Assembly: GCA_024734495.1 (NCBI GenBank)
Contig: JALMQS010000070.1
Coordinates: forward strand, 17,298,306-17,362,305
Source: Forficula auricularia
Lineage: Eukaryota > Arthropoda > Insecta > Dermaptera > Forficulidae
Reading direction: 5' to 3'
Length of the DNA: 64,000 bases
This document shows positions 33,701 to 42,789 of the stretch, in pieces (within the stretch, counting starts at the first letter, position 1; each line of letters begins with the position of its first letter). The translations under genes and the position numbers were made by a program. Under the pieces are notes generated by a model. The model ran no database searches, was not told the DNA's origin, and was given only the letters and a program-made list of their open reading frames with translations.

Positions 33701-36700
33701 TCTTTCTTATATTTGTAAATTTTACATATGTTGAAATTTAAAAAAATAAATTACAATACAATTTTTGCGTTTTATTATAATAAATTGGTTGCTGTAGACT
33801 CTAGACCATTTTTTAAACAAGCCCCCCCTCTGTCAATGTTGTCCCGCTTCACCAAAATGTTAAAATATGTTCACCTTATATTACATTTAAGTTAAAAAAG
33901 TATTTATGATAAGCTTTTGTTATTTTTATTGATTTATAATTTATCAATTATTGATATTATAGGAATGGTATGATGATCCATTAATTTGGATTGGCCCTGT
34001 TGTGGAAAAAGAAAGACAAGATGGAACAGAAAGATTTCTAGTCGAAGATCCGATCCAATCCTTTTCATCAGGGCGATTTGATAAAGATATTCCAATTATT
34101 ATTGGACATAATCTTAATGAATTTGATTATGCAGCACACTGTAAGAATATTTAACATTTCTATTTATTTATTAATATCAGTATTAAAAATCATTTTTAAT
34201 GCAAAATAAAGTAACAGAAAATATAATATATTCATAGGGTATAATACTATAAATATATTTGTCTAGATTAATTTGCCGCAACGCTGACGTAATGCTGCCG
34301 AGAGAGAGCGCCATCGGTATATTTGCGGCAAATTTGAAATATATACGTAATTTGGACTCAAATTTCGAAATGAAAGACTCCAATTGATTTTAAATTAAGA
34401 AACATTAAATATATTGATAATTATTCTTCCTCCCCCCTTCGCCACTCAAAAATTAAATATTCAATTCGCTTTTCTTTGCGCACAGAAAAAGAAATCAATC
34501 ACATCTTATTTGATTTATATATTATTTGTTTATTTTTTAATAATTTGCCACTTTTTTATAATTTTTTAAAGATCTAAATTTTGTTATTCTTATTTTTTGA
34601 TTTTTACAAAATTAAACGACTTAAGCCACGCATGCCCATATGAGTTTCTCATGGCAATACTGGATGGAGCAGCCTGTCATACAAACAACACCTGATCTCT
34701 TTTAAATATTTGGAGCCTTATATCGATTATCGATCCCAAATTTAAAAAAAATGATATAATATAAAATATAATATTAATTCTCCTCCTCACACGATACCAC
34801 TTATTTAAATAAATCTATTTCCACACAAAAAATATCACAATGCTGTAGATTATAGGAAAAAAAATACTTCCAGATTCATATCTAGAGCCTCATTTCTGTA
34901 GCTGTGTCAGGACGAAAATGAGGCGAAACTTTTAAGAGACTATGTATTTTCGGGAGTTTACAGGTATACATTTGGAGTGTGGTGTTTTAAGAGGAATAAC
35001 ATTTTTGGACCGAGACGCCGCCCGCCAGGGCACCAGCCCGGAGGGCCGAGCTTCGAGGGCGTGCCGAAGGCACGCACGAAAAGCTCGTATACAATAGAAG
35101 AAAAACTTTCAAACGATATTAATTGTTTCCAAGTCTCCGCATGAATAATCTTAAAAAGGGTTGGAATTAAATTAAAGAATATTAATATCAATAAGAAAAA
35201 ATTTCACAATTATAGACTCAAAATCATTATCATATTACCTCTATCATATGGTTTAAGTCATAAGCAAATGTTATCAAAAGGAAGCTATTAATCATTCTTT
35301 TTTAACTTATCCAAAATAATTTTGTTTTAGATTTGTTGTTAAATGAAAATATAATTAACGATCTCAATGAAAATTCAAGCTATATCTACCCGATTTTACT
35401 TATGTATAAGGAAAACCCTAAAAAAGAACTCATTACCTCACGACTGAAGGAATTTTATTTCAAAGGTCAACCGATTACAAAGGAATCAGAGACAGCTTTT
35501 GGTCATGTAAATAAAATAATACTGATAAACTTTTTTAAATATTATTAAAAGATTAAATTTATTTAATGAAATATAGCTCGGGCAAATTAGATCGAAAAAA
35601 GGCCGCGCAGGCCAATAAATATTCACAAGCTGGAAATAATTTTAATCAACTTTAGGCATCCAAAATAAGAGATATATGAGTTTGCGACGGTTTCTGGCTG
35701 GTGCAAGATTTTTGAGGCCCTAAAAACCACGAAAATTTTTGAATTTTTTAAGATTTTTTATTATAACTCGAAAACAATGCGTCCTACGGAAAATTACACT
35801 CTTACCAAAATGAAATAGAATGAAATTTTTCATCGAATATCGTAATTAAAAGTTAAAATCGGTTCAGCCGAGAGTGATTTCTTGTGACCGCCTAATGAGC
35901 ATAATTCGCTTTTCCGCCAAGTTGGTAAAAATTGGCTATCTTTGACGATCGATTGTGGCTAAACGGCTAGACCAATTTTTAAGTACGTTATTCGACGCGA
36001 AATTTTATTTTCTTTCATTTTGATAGGAGTGAAATTTTCTGTAGGACGCATGATTTTCGAGTTAAAAGCGAAAATCTGAAAAAAGTTCAAAATTTTCGTT
36101 GTTTTTAGGTCCTCAAAAATTTAGCACCAGTCAAAAACCGCCGCAAACTCATACCTATAACTCATATATGGGATGCCTAACGTCGATTAGAATTATTTCC
36201 GGCTTGTCCATATTTATTTGCCAGCAGAAGTCTAATTTGCTTGGGATAACAAGAATTCTTTAGATTTATTAATTTTATTAATATATTACATTATTTTAAA
36301 ATATATAATTAAATTTCAAAAAGTATAGCTCCTACCAATTCCTAGCTAAATCAAAAAGAGTTTATTTTTCTTTTAATTTTACAGATGTACTCAGATGATA
36401 CAGTAAATTTTCCTGCTTATAGAGCAGCTAAATTAATATCTGATAAATCAAACGCTCCGGTGTATTTTTATCATTTTACATATCAAGGAAGATATAGCTC
36501 GCGTTATGAAGCAGACGAAACAACTCCTTTAGGTAAATACATATTTGATTAATTATCATTATTATATATAACTCTTTAATTTTCCTTAGGTGTTGTTCAT
36601 CATGACGACTTGATGTATTTATTTTATATGTCAAGATTTCCATTTTTCAAAGAAAGTGATTCCGAGACACAAATGGTAGAAAAATATACCAACTTGTTTA

Positions 36701-36955
36701 GTAATTTTTTTAATAACGGGTAAAAATCAATTGATTTAAATTGTGATTAAGTGCATTTGACATTATTATTTTTCATAACATTTCAGAAATCCAAACGGTG
36801 ATAGCTCCGAATTAACTTGGGCTCCTTTAACCAAAGAAAATGCTCAATATTTAGAAATTGGAAATAATTCATTAGAAATGATTAAAGGTTGGCCTAATTT
36901 TGAAAGAATGCAAATTTGGAATGAACTTTTCCCCATTCCTCAAGAGATCAAATAA
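21774..36955 (+). CDS. Carboxylesterase, type B (ten exons)
   Basis: Serine hydrolase that would cleave carboxylic esters; probably secreted or luminal. Exons: 21774-21965, 27922-28050, 29718-29868, 30652-30837, 31903-32096, 33963-34140, 35331-35506, 36385-36532, 36590-36719, 36787-36955. All nine introns are GT-AG, and the phases join into 550 codons without a stop, the usual family length. Residues 1-20 ([20 protein letters not shown]) are a signal peptide. Visible family features: [10 protein letters not shown] (96-105), oxyanion segment HPGAW (121-125, Pro in place of the first Gly), YRLGALGF, nucleophile elbow GYSVG with Ser203, Glu337 in GHNLNEF, and His455 in [12 protein letters not shown]. 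Cys85 and Cys98 should form the first disulfide. AATAAA overlaps the stop codon (36,951-36,956), so a more distal signal may be used. Related insect enzymes act in detoxification, hormone or odour clearance; which one applies here is unknown. Intron 1 (6 kb) and intron 2 (1.7 kb) are filled with mobile DNA. Confidence 0.93.
21966..23289. other. Esterase intron 1, 5' part
   Basis: Unique-looking AT-rich intron sequence. A run of 14 C lies at about 23,140-23,153. No other gene recognised; the short frames lack motifs. Confidence 0.5.
23290..23760. repeat. Imperfect tandem repeat, about 140-150 bp, three units
   Basis: GCTGAAATTTGGCATA (or ACTGAAATTTGGCATA) recurs at about 23,348, 23,500 and 23,650. 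Each time it is followed by a GAAATCGAAA(A/G) block and by AAATGAAG(G/A)GGT, about 60-100 bp later. Non-coding, in intron 1. Confidence 0.65.
23805..24310. mobile_element. Fold-back element in intron 1
   Basis: The outer arms (about 23,808-23,890 and 24,238-24,300) pair through GATACAAACGGCTTCGCCGA and its complement; the inner arms pair through TCAATTAATT and GAACGTT. Frames starting [12 protein letters not shown] occur on opposite strands in each arm, which is simply the palindrome read twice. Part of the interior (24,008-24,140) is repeated directly at 24,440-24,580. Confidence 0.7.
24440..24580. repeat. Direct repeat of the fold-back interior
   Basis: GTTTTATATCCAACTAAATT, TAGTATTAAATAGTACAAA and ATCACGTTAAACTTG repeat the block at 24,008-24,140. 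It ends exactly where repeat A begins at about 24,583. Confidence 0.65.
24583..25240 (+). repeat. Repeat family A with internal 118-bp tandem array and G runs
   Basis: Begins GTCTGTCTGGTTGTC and GACGAGCTAGCTCAAAAACT. From about 24,797 the 3' part is amplified into four units of about 118 bp, each with CCAAATTTTGTATACATA, CAGTGG, AAAATACAAAAACTAA, a run of 10-12 G and a TCAAAAAATGAAAAT-like block. The minus-strand frames here repeat the same peptide because the DNA is tandem; they are not genes. Confidence 0.75.
25402..26268 (-). pseudogene. RTE-like LINE, 5'-truncated, C-terminal half of reverse transcriptase
   Basis: Minus-strand frame beginning with the catalytic [12 protein letters not shown] motif, continuing with [43 protein letters not shown] and [12 protein letters not shown], the usual thumb and C-terminal region of RTE-type LINE polymerases (family known from memory). 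The frame is open for 251 codons and reads further upstream without ATG to about 26,268. The endonuclease and fingers are missing. The 3' tail, ending in (AAG)n at about 25,402-25,422, shares GGAAGAGGCCTAT and CAGGCT with the SINE at 27,011-27,235. It lies antisense in esterase intron 1. Confidence 0.85.
26851..27646. mobile_element. Inverted-repeat element interrupted by a SINE
   Basis: The left arm (26,851-26,995) and right arm (about 27,503-27,646) are reverse complements: GGTCGACCTTCACCTATCGA against TCGATAGGTGAAGGTCGACC, and GGGTCGACATCCAATTTCCC against its partner. The loop holds the SINE and an AT-rich piece with a GGAAACTCGATAACTACA-like phrase. The right arm ends next to a decayed copy of esterase exon 1. 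Confidence 0.75.
27011..27235 (+). mobile_element. tRNA-derived SINE with LINE-like (TGA)n tail
   Basis: The head resembles tRNA-Arg: an A-box-like TTAGCCGAGAGC (27,017-27,028), an anticodon-arm-like CCTTCTAAGC and a B-box-like GGCTTCGAGTCC (27,061-27,072). The body ends GGAAGAGGCCTATATTCAGC, AGTGGA, CAGGC and (TGA)n. This 3' end matches the tail of the RTE-like LINE at 25,402-26,268, the usual way a SINE borrows LINE machinery. RNA polymerase III would transcribe it. Confidence 0.75.
27653..27752 (+). pseudogene. Decayed copy of esterase exon 1
   Basis: This stretch aligns with exon 1 of the esterase from its GGTTGTGCAAACAAC region to its TTTACTCTTTTCGAGGG region. Shared blocks are GTAAACAACTTATGG, GGAAGTA, ACAATT, TTAGTAGATTG and TATTTACTCCTTTCG. 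Indels and a TGA break the frame, and no splice donor follows. It lies 170 bp before exon 2, in the same orientation. It is the relic of an exon or partial gene duplication, or of a lost alternative first exon. Confidence 0.7.
28298..28750. repeat. Tandem repeat, about 170-180 bp, two and a half units
   Basis: GTGTTGATAAGG, TATGCTATCAATTCTTAATT (variant CTTCATT in unit 1) and GGTGGAAAAAGTAA recur at about 28,352, 28,522 and 28,664. The units differ by G-run length and a deletion in unit 3. Non-coding. Confidence 0.75.
28916..29330 (+). repeat. Repeat family B, copy 1
   Basis: Starts CTTTACTTTATCCAATGCGA and AGCATGGG, continues CAGCAAGCGCGA, AAGGGTCCTCAGG, GGATGGATGGATG, and ends ACATATCGATC...AAGCATTAGTACTTTT. 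A second copy is at 37,840-38,234, about 85-90% similar by eye. Non-coding; the start recalls family A (GTAAAGTATTGTAATCG), so the two families may share an origin. Confidence 0.7.
30129..30561. mobile_element. hAT-like MITE in esterase intron 3
   Basis: Starts CAGGGGTGTACAACC and ends GGTTGGGCAGCCTTG; read inwards the ends agree as CA(A/G)GG(C/G)TG..CAACC. GC-rich subterminal blocks (CTCGGGCCGCAAATAAAATA near the left end, GGCCCTCGGGCCGCGGGTTG at the right) are typical of this hAT MITE type. AT-rich filler, no gene. Confidence 0.6.
30895..31010 (+). repeat. Repeat family A, 5' fragment
   Basis: GGTTAAATATTATAATCGTG, CATGAAAAAAGTG, ATCTCAAAAACGGCTGAA and AAAATTGAGCAAAACCA match the start of the copy at 8420. 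Only this piece is present, in intron 4. Confidence 0.6.
31623..31838. mobile_element. hAT-like MITE in esterase intron 4
   Basis: Terminal inverted repeats CAGTGTTTTTCAACC and GGTTGAAAAACAC at the right, both followed inwards by a (G)GGTCGCGAA block. About 215 bp. A partial relative in reverse orientation is at 10,385-10,491. Identity as hAT rests on terminus style. Confidence 0.65.
32282..32420. repeat. Dispersed repeat linked to the hammerhead-bearing palindromes
   Basis: GAGATTGTGGTGTTGGTGCA, AGGTGAAACATCTTTAATAA, AGATAAGAGTAAATAAATAT and TGATTTACTATGAGTTA recur at 58,240-58,760, 59,085-59,360 and 62,175-62,600, where they flank palindromes with hammerhead-like cores. This copy lacks the core. 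Confidence 0.65.
32435..33345. repeat. Dispersed repeat (family of 3511-3835), split by a hAT-like MITE
   Basis: The two halves, 32,435-32,626 and 33,281-33,345, together match the reverse complement of 3511-3835 (GGTATTGGACCTTTTTT, then TTCATAACTTCTTTGTTTAT with TGGACCGATTT). The split is caused by the element at 32,627-33,272. Confidence 0.6.
32627..33272. mobile_element. hAT-like fold-back MITE with 8-bp target duplication
   Basis: Starts TAGGGTGGCCCTTATTTTGG and ends in its complement, CCAAAATAAGGGCCACCCTA. The flanks are TTGTTCAC (32,619-32,626) and ATGTTCAC (33,273-33,280), an 8-bp duplication with one difference. The arms extend over most of the element, with a second inner palindrome (GTAGACTTTATCCTTATAAT against ATTATAAGGGTAAAGTCTAC). 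Relative of 12,583-13,036. Confidence 0.8.
33370..33616 (+). pseudogene. Tc1/mariner-type transposase, C-terminal fragment
   Basis: The frame reads [13 protein letters not shown], then after a one-base deletion [20 protein letters not shown] and [13 protein letters not shown], ending at TAA 33,614-33,616. WPP-SPDL(S/T)P-D-FLWG-LK is the third catalytic block of IS630/Tc1/mariner transposases. Everything upstream of the block is missing. It lies in intron 5 of the esterase, same strand. Confidence 0.6.
34141..34985. other. Esterase intron 6, 5' part
   Basis: AT-rich, no feature recognised. Confidence 0.45.
34986..35100. repeat. GC-rich hairpin element
   Basis: An abrupt GC-rich island in AT-rich intron. 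GCGTGCCGAAGGCACGC folds perfectly (7-bp stem, GAA loop), and the flanking GAGCTTCG...CGAAAAGCTC extends the stem. Similar GC hairpins with a TTCG/CGAA apex are at 56,690-56,745 and 61,325-61,385. Probably a short mobile or structured element family of unknown class. Confidence 0.5.
35574..36245. mobile_element. Fold-back element in esterase intron 7
   Basis: The ends CTCGGGCAAATTAGA and TCTAATTTGCTTGGGA are inverted repeats and extend into long arms (AGGCATCC...ATATATGAGTTTG against CAAACTCATACCTATAACTC; GCGTCCTACGGAAAATT against AATTTTCTGTAGGACGC). About 670 bp, no coding region. Confidence 0.7.
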
Positions 36956-37044
36956 AACATCAAGAACATATATTATATAAACATTTATAAATTTTATCTT
37001 ACTTTTTTGTATAAATAATTAACCTTTTCATAAATATATTCTAC

Positions 37045-37189
37045 ATCAGAGATACCCAAACGTTTTTTGTATCCTAGACCCCTGGCCATGTTTTTCTGTT
37101 TTGGGTAGACCCCCTTCTTAAGAAAATAAAGTATTACTTTTCAAGAAATTTTAATTTATTCTAATACTATATTATATACAGAGCTCGAG
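37045..37189. mobile_element. hAT-like terminus and A-rich repeat downstream of the esterase
   Basis: Starts CAGAGATACCCAAACGTTTT and TAGACCCCTGG, in the style of a hAT MITE end. It continues with AAGAAAATAAAGTATTACTT and TCAAGAAATTTTAATTTA, which recurs twice at 55,740-56,010. No matching right terminus here. Confidence 0.45.
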
Positions 37190-37842
37190 TCATCATCATT
37201 GAGTATAGAGTCCTAAGACTGGTTTGACGCAACCACCTGTCTCTACTCGGGTCTGTCCCCCGCCAGCTGTTTGACCTCTCTAAATGTCTCGCATCCCAAA
37301 TCCCCAATTATTTGGTTTAAATATTTTAATCTGGGCCTTCCTCTTCCCCTTTTCTTTCCCACCTCCCCCTCCAAGATATCTCTAAGCAAACTCCCGTGTC
37401 TCAGTGTGTGTCCATTCATCTGACCTCTTCTCTTCTTCAGACTCTTCCACAAGGTCCTTCTTTCTCCGATTCTTTCAAGAACTTCTTCATTTGTAATTCT
37501 ATCCATTTGATATTCATCATTTTTCTGTAGCACGACATTTCGAAAGCCTCTAATCTCTTTATCTCCGCTTTTCCAATTGTCCAGGTTTTACACCCGTACA
37601 TGGCTATGCTTCATACATATATGTCTTCAATAGCATCTTCCTGTTTTCAAAGCTGATTAAGAAGGAGCATAGCAGTTTTTGTTTTGAATTAAAACCTATG
37701 TTTGCTTGGGCAATTCTTGATTTAATTTCGTTTTCGCTCCTCCCATCCCATGTTATTTTACTTCCTAGGTAGCGGAATTTCTTAACTCCTTCTAGGTGAA
37801 CTTGGTTAATTTTGATGCATTCCTGTCTCGTTTGTTCTTTTT
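37190..37842 (-). pseudogene. RTE-like LINE fragment, copy A
   Basis: Minus strand, nearly the same as 38,810-39,445: RITNEEVLERIGERRTLWKS, GQMNGHTLRHGSLLRDILEG, GRGRPRLKYLNQIIGDLGC. Frameshifts lie near 37,520 and 37,620. The 3' tail is TCAATGATGATGAC (read on the minus strand). It is cut off on its 5' side by repeat B at 37,840. Only the C-terminal third of the protein is present. Confidence 0.85.
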
Positions 37843-38234
37843 TACTTTATCCAATGCGAAGCATGGGGAAAGTATTGTAATCGGTCTGGCAGCAAGCGCG
37901 ACTTCAAAGGGTCCTCAGGTAAAGACTACGGAACCCATGAACTCAATTAAAGTCACAAATTGTAGTATTCAATTAGGTTGAATTTTAGCACGTGACGGTT
38001 ATGCCAAAAATTACATGGGGTCTCGTCGAGAGGCCAAAAAGTGCCATTTTTTCATTTAGTGCGTGCGGATGGATGGATGTATGGATGGATGGATGTTATC
38101 GTTTTTTTGGCCCACGATTTTTTCCACACCGTTACACCGATTGAAATGAAATTGAAAACCTACCATTAGTTTAACAAAATGAAGCGCTGATTAGTTTTTG
38201 GTACATATCGGCCCACAAACATTAGTACTTTAAA
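37840..38234 (+). repeat. Repeat family B, copy 2
   Basis: Second copy of 28,916-29,330: TTTACTTTATCCAATGCGAA, CAGCAAGCGCGACTTCAAAG, ATGGATGGATGGATG, ACATATCGGCCCAC. It lies between LINE copy A and the palindrome at 38,235. Confidence 0.7.
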
Positions 38235-38784
38235 TGAAGGTTTTCTACATTTGATTCAATCGCGAATCTAATGTAGGGAATTTTTGTCAAATATTGAGTG
38301 AAAATAATATTTGAACTTATATATTTCTAACTTGAAATAATGATATTAAATAAATTTTAATTTTCCTCATTAATATATCAAAGAATAATTGATACGTCAA
38401 CGAGGATTATTTTGACCGCGCTGATTTGAAAAAAATATTTTTATCTCGCGAGACTACTGCGGATAACGCTATTGGAGTCTGCGGAGTATTAAGTCTGGAC
38501 CAAGAGAGAAAAAGATGTGATCCACTTAGCTAAAATCCAACGTCATTTCGCGTCTCCGCAGTAGTCTCGTGAGATAGAGATATCTTTTTTCAAATCAGCG
38601 CGGTCAAAATAATCCTCGTTGACGTATAAATTATTCTTTGATATATTAATGAGGAAAATTAAAATTTATTTAATATCATTATTTCAAGCTGGAAATATAT
38701 AAGTTCAAATATTATTTTCACTCAATATTTGACAAAAATTCCTTACATTAGATTCGCGATTGAATCAAATGTAGAAAACCTTCA
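38235..38784. mobile_element. Near-perfect 550-bp palindrome
   Basis: Starts TGAAGGTTTTCTACATTTGA and ends in its reverse complement. The arms are about 235 bp with very few differences, meeting at about 38,455-38,560 (GCGAGACTACTGCGGA against TCCGCAGTAGTCTCGTGAG); the loop is about 85 bp. The arms are far better preserved than the LINEs beside it, suggesting recent insertion or arm-to-arm conversion. No coding capacity. Confidence 0.85.
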
Positions 38785-38799
38785 GTTAATTAATGGCAG

Positions 38800-40644
38800 G
38801 CATCTATCCATCATTGAGTATACAGTCCTAAGACTGGTTTGATGCAACAATCCGTCTCCACTCGACTCTGTCCTCCGCCAGCTGTTTAACCTCTCTAAAT
38901 GTCTGGCATCCCATATCCCCAATTATTTGGTTGAAATATTCTAATCTGGGTCTTCCCCTTCCCCTTTTCTTTCCCACCTCCCCCTCCAAGATATCCCTAA
39001 GCAGTCCCCCATGTCTCAGTGTGTGCCCCATCATCTGACCTCTTCTCTTCTTCAGACTCTTCCACAAGGTTCTTCTTTCTCCGATTTTTCCAAGAACTTC
39101 TTCATTTGTGATTTTATCCATCCATTTGATATTCATCATTCTTCTGTAGCACCACATTTCGAAAGCCTCCAATCTCTTTCTCTCCGCTTTTCCAATTGTC
39201 CAGGTTTCACACCCGTACATGGCTATGCTCCATACATATGTCTTCAATAGCAACTTCCTGTTTGCTAAGCTGATTGAGGAGGAGCATAGTAGTTTTTGTT
39301 TTGAATTAAACCCCATTTTTGCTTGGGCAATTCTTGATTTAATTTCGTTTTTGCTCCTCCCATCCCATGTTATTTTACTTCCTAGGTAGCGGAATTCCTT
39401 AACTCCTTCTAGGTTTTCTTGGTTAATTTTGATGCATTCCTGTTTCGTTTGTTCTTTTTTTGTACATACTAGGACCTTGGTTTTATTCTTGTTTATTTTC
39501 ATTTTGATTTCTTCTATTAGGATTTGGTTAATTCCATTCAAGGCGTCCTCTAATTCTTTTTATTGCTTCCTAGAAGGGCAATGTCATCGGCAAATCTTAA
39601 CATAGCGATCTTTTGACCTTGGATTTCTATACCTGTATCAATTTTGTCTTTGAATTCTTTAATCGCTTCTTCTATGTATAAGTTGAAAATCATGGGTGAC
39701 AGCACACATCCTTGTCTTACACCTTTTTTTATTTTGGCTTCTCTTTGTTCATCACCAATATTTATAATTGCCGTCTGGTTTTGATATAGATTGTAGATTA
39801 GTCTTCTCTCTCTGAATTTTATTCCCGCCTGTTTTAATATTTTAAACATAATTTCCCAATTGACGTTATCGAATGCTTTTTCTAGGTCTATGAATCCGAT
39901 GTAGACAGATTCTTCCCTGATAAAAGCCCTTTCTATTATTAGTCTAAGAGAGAGAATTGCTTCTCGGGTGCCTCTGTTTCTTCTAAAGCCGAACTGGTCT
40001 TCCCCCAGATTTTCTTCAACTCTTTGTTCTATTCTTCTTTGGATTATTTTGGTTAGGATTTTGGAGGCATGTGAGGTTAGGCTAATGGTCCTGAAATTTT
40101 CACATTTATCCGCGCCTGTCTTTTGGGAAGTGTGACTATTTTGTTTTTTTCGAAATCTTTTGGGATGATTCCCAATTTATAGATTTTGCTAATTAGTTCA
40201 AAAAGTTTGTCACGTGCCTTTTCTCCAGAGTTCTTTAGGATTTCAGCTTGTATATTGTCTATTCCGGGTGCTCTATTATTTTTTAGTTCCTTCAAAGCTG
40301 TCTCGAATTCTGACCTGAGTATGGGGTCTCCTAATTCGTTTTCGTCCACAGATTCTTCTTCTTCTATTGGGTTCATTGTTTTTTCTTCTCCATAGAGTTC
40401 TTCTAGGTGTTCCTTCCATCTATTTGCCTGTTCGTTTTCGTTTAGAATAATGTGGCCTCCTTTATCTCTTATGTTCTTGCTTTTTGGCTTGTCTTCTTGA
40501 AAATTTCTTTTTATTGCCCTATAGGCTACATCAACTTTTCCCAATACTAGATTTTCGTTGACTTCTTTACATTTTTCTTGAATCATTTTTTCTTTTGCTT
40601 TTCTACATTCTCTTATAACTAACATACATGCTAATAGATCTAGT
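38800..40644 (-). pseudogene. RTE-like LINE reverse transcriptase, copy B
   Basis: The minus-strand polymerase is almost complete from the region before the fingers to the C-terminus. Order from 40,644 down: KEHLEELYGEE, NNRAPGIDNIQAEILKNSG, IPKDFEKNKIVTLPK, FGFRRNRGTREAI, FIDLEKAFDNVNWEIMFKIL, GVRQGCVLSPMIFNLY, RFADDIALL, then YGCETWTIGKAERKRLEAFE and GRGRPRLEYFNQIIG. Catalytic Asp residues are those of FIDLEKAFD and FADD. Two frameshifts are visible, near 40,125 and near 39,545. The endonuclease is missing, and the 5' edge coincides with the end of the fold-back at 40,645. The protein pattern (YGCE-W, AFE-WC-RR) is that of RTE/BovB-like LINEs. Confidence 0.9.
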
Positions 40645-42221
40645 CTTAGACCATATAAGATATAGACACGCCCTGGTGTCGATTTGGTGAGGCCAACATC
40701 AACTCGAGAACGTGACGTCATCAGCAGGCAGAAACAACGAGAATAGCATGGGCACTATAGGAATTATTATACATTGAGATAAATTTTTCGTAGTTTGGAT
40801 TATTTATTTTGGATTCCAATAATCGCAAATTAATATTAAATTAGTATACCAAAATATTTAATTATTTTTTTTAACAAAATGTTTTATTTAAATTACATAT
40901 TTTAGAATAATTCGGGAAACGAGCAACACTCCCTTCCCATGTTCATGTATACAATAATATATTTTATTATTTTGATCAATTGTAGGTTACCAAAATATTT
41001 ATTAATTTCGAATGCTAAATCAAATAAATAATTATTCATTTTAAATACAGTTTTTTGAATCAATTGACGGAACATTCAACCAAGTTCATCATTTGATTTT
41101 ACCAAATATTTTGTCAGTATAAAAATCGTAATTAAAGAAGTCGAAAAAAATTCGCAATATCATATTTATTAATGAAAAACATTTGAAAAATTGAGTTTTG
41201 AGAATTCGATATATTTAATTTATTTAATTTATTATTTAAAACATTTAATGACCAAATTAATAATATCTATTATGGGTAATGTTCGGGACTCGGTATTTGA
41301 AGCATACTAAGAACATATGTACGATAATGATATTGAATCAAATCATATCATTAATTTGATTAAAATGATTAGTTTTTATTATTGTAACATAAGATTAAAA
41401 CACCAAGGAGAATGTTTAAACACAGATTCGAACAGGATAAGGAGTAAATTTACTAAAATGATTTTGTTTAGTAATCAATGATTTTATTATAATAATAAAA
41501 CTTGAGCAAGATGCGAGGTAGGTTTCACAAAAAAAGAATAAAACAAAATTGAGTTTTGAATTCGATATATTTCGGGGGTGAGCCCAAACTCAGTTTTCTT
41601 TGACTCCTGATGATGGGCTCAACCCCTAAATATATCGAATTCTAAAAACTCAATTTTTCAAATGTTTTTCATTAATAAATATGAGATTGCAAATTTTTTT
41701 CGACTTACTTTAATTACGATTTTTATACTGACAAAATATTTGGTAAAATCAAATGATGAATTTGGTTGAATGTTCCGTCAATTGATTCAAAAAAAAAAAA
41801 ACTGTATTTAAAATGATTAATTATTTACTTGATTTAGCATTCGAAATTAATAAATATTTTGGTAACCTACAATTGATTAAAATAATAAAATATATAGTTG
41901 TATATATATGGACATGGGAGGGGAGTGTTGCTCGATGCCCGAATTATTGTAAAATATGTAATTTAAATAAAACATTTTGTTAAAAAAAATAAATAAATAT
42001 TTTGGTATATTAATTTAATATTAATTTGCGATTATTGGAATCCAAAATAAATAATCTAAACTACGATAAATTTATCTCAATGTATAATAATTCCTATAGC
42101 GCCCATGCTATTCTCGTTGTTCCTGCCTGCTGATGACGTCACGTTCTCTAGTTGATGTTGGCCTCACTTCACTCTGTGTGGAGAGTGGCAGAGGGCGTGT
42201 CTATATCTTATATGGTCTAAG
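40645..42221. mobile_element. 1.6-kb fold-back element with hammerhead-like centre
   Basis: The ends are CTTAGACCATATAAGATATA and its complement (42,200-42,221). The left arm is about 40,645-41,217, the right arm about 41,552-42,221, with small unequal pieces. Between the arms are about 330 bp of AT-rich DNA and the phrase ACTTGAGCAAGATGCGA, which is LINE sequence elsewhere (55,183). The right arm starts with GAATTCGATATATTTCGGGG, ..., CTCCTGATGATGGGCTCA, a decayed CTGATGA/GAAA pair. The right-arm part 41,490-41,955 has a second copy at 55,187-55,640. Confidence 0.8.
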
Positions 42222-42789
42222 GTTTGAATAATAAAAAAATTTACTTCGCGTTTTTTCACCAAAAGGAAGATTTTTAGAGGGCGACGGAAAAAATTTAATT
42301 TTTAACGACCAGTCTAATAAATATATATGTATATGGTTATTTGCATCAAGCAGATGACAACCTTTCCAGATTTCCATTTATGAATCAATAACTCTACTAC
42401 TCTCTACAAAATAGAAACTTTTCAATTAAAAAAATTAAATATTATATCATATAGCTACTACCATTATATTGATATTTTAAAGATTTAATATTTTAAAATT
42501 TCTACTCGCGAACTAATAATATGGCCAACAAATTGACCCTTGTTTAATTTTTCAAAATCATTGATTTTTAAAAATGTGTAAAAATTCATGACAAGTGCCC
42601 CCCCCCCCCTCTCATTTTTTAAGTGAGGTCAATTCAGTTTAATATTTGTTTGTCATCGGCTCTGCGTGTCTCATTTATAAAGTAATTTTAAAGTCAATAT
42701 GTACATATATCAGCCCTATAAGCTCTTGTTGGTTCAAAAGAGACTATTCTTAAACGTTCAACAATCTTTTAGGATTAAATTAAAGCAGG
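42222..42789. other. Gap with a short dispersed repeat
   Basis: At 42,320-42,400 a reverse copy of the 4147 family (GCATCAAGCAGATGACAACC) is present; a C run lies at about 42,598-42,609. Otherwise AT-rich without features. Confidence 0.45.

Noticed and set aside
39011..40395. Plus-strand frames over LINE copy B
   Set aside because: Antisense shadows of the reverse transcriptase.
41600..41640. Intact hammerhead in the 41.6-kb fold-back
   Set aside because: The plus-strand copy has TAAA for GAAA, and the other arm lacks CTGATGA.
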